Of a stretch of 64,000 nt of DNA, positions 63,401-64,000 are shown piece by piece (the first letter of the stretch is position 1; every line of letters starts with the position of its first letter). The notes under the pieces were generated by a model. That model worked only from the letters and a program-made list of their open reading frames with translations. It was not told where the DNA came from and made no database searches. The stretch is from Musa acuminata AAA Group (lineage: Eukaryota; Streptophyta; Magnoliopsida; Zingiberales; Musaceae), in assembly GCF_036884655.1 (NCBI RefSeq), contig NC_088342.1, forward strand, positions 11,030,001 through 11,094,000. The letters are read 5' to 3'. A program made the translations under genes and the position numbers.

Positions 63401-64000
63401 TAATTCCAGGCTACAATCTCATAAAAAAATGACATCTCTTGTTAGTCTTTTGGATTGAACAACATGTAGCCTTTAAATTGATCACTATATCCAACAAAGA
63501 ATAGTTTTTCATTGAGATCTACTAAAGAACAAATGTTTCTTGGAGGAAAAATCTGAATCATAATATGAATTTTCTTGGCTTAAAGAACCTAATTCTAAAG
63601 AGCTTGAAGGATTAGTGTTGTTGGGAGTTGTGGATGTTCCTTTTGGCTTGAATAAGGCTCTAATAACTCTTGAATAATTGGTATATCTGCTGACTTTTCT
63701 TTCTAATTCCAGGCTACAATCTCATAAAAAAATGACATCTCTTATTAGTCTTTTGGATTGAACAACCTGTAGCCTTTAAATTGATCACTATATCCAACAA
63801 AGAATAGTTTTTCATTAAGATCTACTAAAGAACAAATGTTTCTTGGAGGAAAAATCTGAATCATAATATGAATTTTCTTGGCTTAAAGAACCTAATTCTA
63901 AAGAGCTTGAAGGATTAGTGTTGTTGGGAGTTGTGGATGTTCCTTTTGGCTTGAATAAGGCTCTAATAACTCTTGAATAATTGGTATATCTGCTGACTTT
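60479..64000 (-). repeat. 303-bp tandem array derived from copia pol
   Basis: About 11.6 units, exact 303-bp period (GTTTCTTGGAGG at 60808, 61111, 61414 and on), running off the window. The units look nearly identical by eye, differing at a few sites (ACCTGTAGCC/ACATGTAGCC, ATTAAGATCT/ATTGAGATCT, CTTGTTAG/CTTATTAG). On the minus strand each unit encodes KLFFVGYSDQFKGYRLFNPK, the integrase-RT linker of copia pol, then DIPIIQELLEPYSSQKEHPQ, with stops and one or more frameshifts. The left edge is exact: the last unit runs into the RT start of the same relic at ATTCATTAAGATCT. So the array grew in place from the element's own gene. Confidence 0.95.

Noticed and set aside
60479..64000. Regular array considered as a CRISPR or as a centromeric satellite
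   Set aside because: Units are directly adjacent with no spacers, the genome is eukaryotic, and the unit is copia pol. The length does not match a known centromere monomer that I can name.

Overview
This is plant nuclear DNA. The genes have GT-AG introns, AT-rich spacers carry long (TA)n tracts, and much of the window is LTR retrotransposon. A Ghd7/VRN2-type CCT gene, an Au-type SINE and the repeat style point to a commelinid monocot. My best guess is the banana family (Musaceae), which I infer and cannot prove from the sequence.

Layout. 1-8.7 kb: AT-rich sequence with no gene I can name, a four-copy 151-bp tandem repeat and a decayed larger repeat. 8.7-10.3 kb (+): a two-exon CCT-domain gene resembling the flowering repressor Ghd7. 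11.4-26.4 kb (+): a long gene for a nuclear protein with two Agenet (Tudor-like) domains, homologous to Arabidopsis G2484-1. I could follow it through 15 coding exons (2145 codons plus stop) with consistent phases. Its introns hold an Au SINE and a 709-bp element flanked by a 10-bp direct repeat. 27.8-40.7 kb: a nest of retroelements. It contains a decayed copia (+) with a second LTR inserted in it, a 1459-bp solo LTR with a perfect 5-bp target duplication, and a decayed copia (-). The last carries a miniature LTR element (TRIM) that grew by tandem duplication from 485 to 1498 bp. The copia (-) and the solo LTR split what looks like an LRR receptor gene. 43.2-43.7 kb (-): a small PHD-type zinc-finger gene. 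45.7-46.9 kb (+): a beta-expansin pseudogene. 48.7-49.7 kb (+): an intronless three-finger C2H2 repressor of the ZAT4/ZAT9 type. 53.5-55.8 kb (-): a five-exon GT8 glycosyltransferase gene of the PGSIP7/PGSIP8 type. 56.6-64 kb: two more copia relics (-), the second ending in a 303-bp tandem array made from its own pol gene and running off the window.

The five intact genes are unrelated single genes and do not form a cluster or pathway. The most unusual content is structural: two tandem arrays born from pieces of retrotransposons, a TRIM whose LTR carries an snRNA-type promoter signature, and an LRR gene broken by successive insertions.
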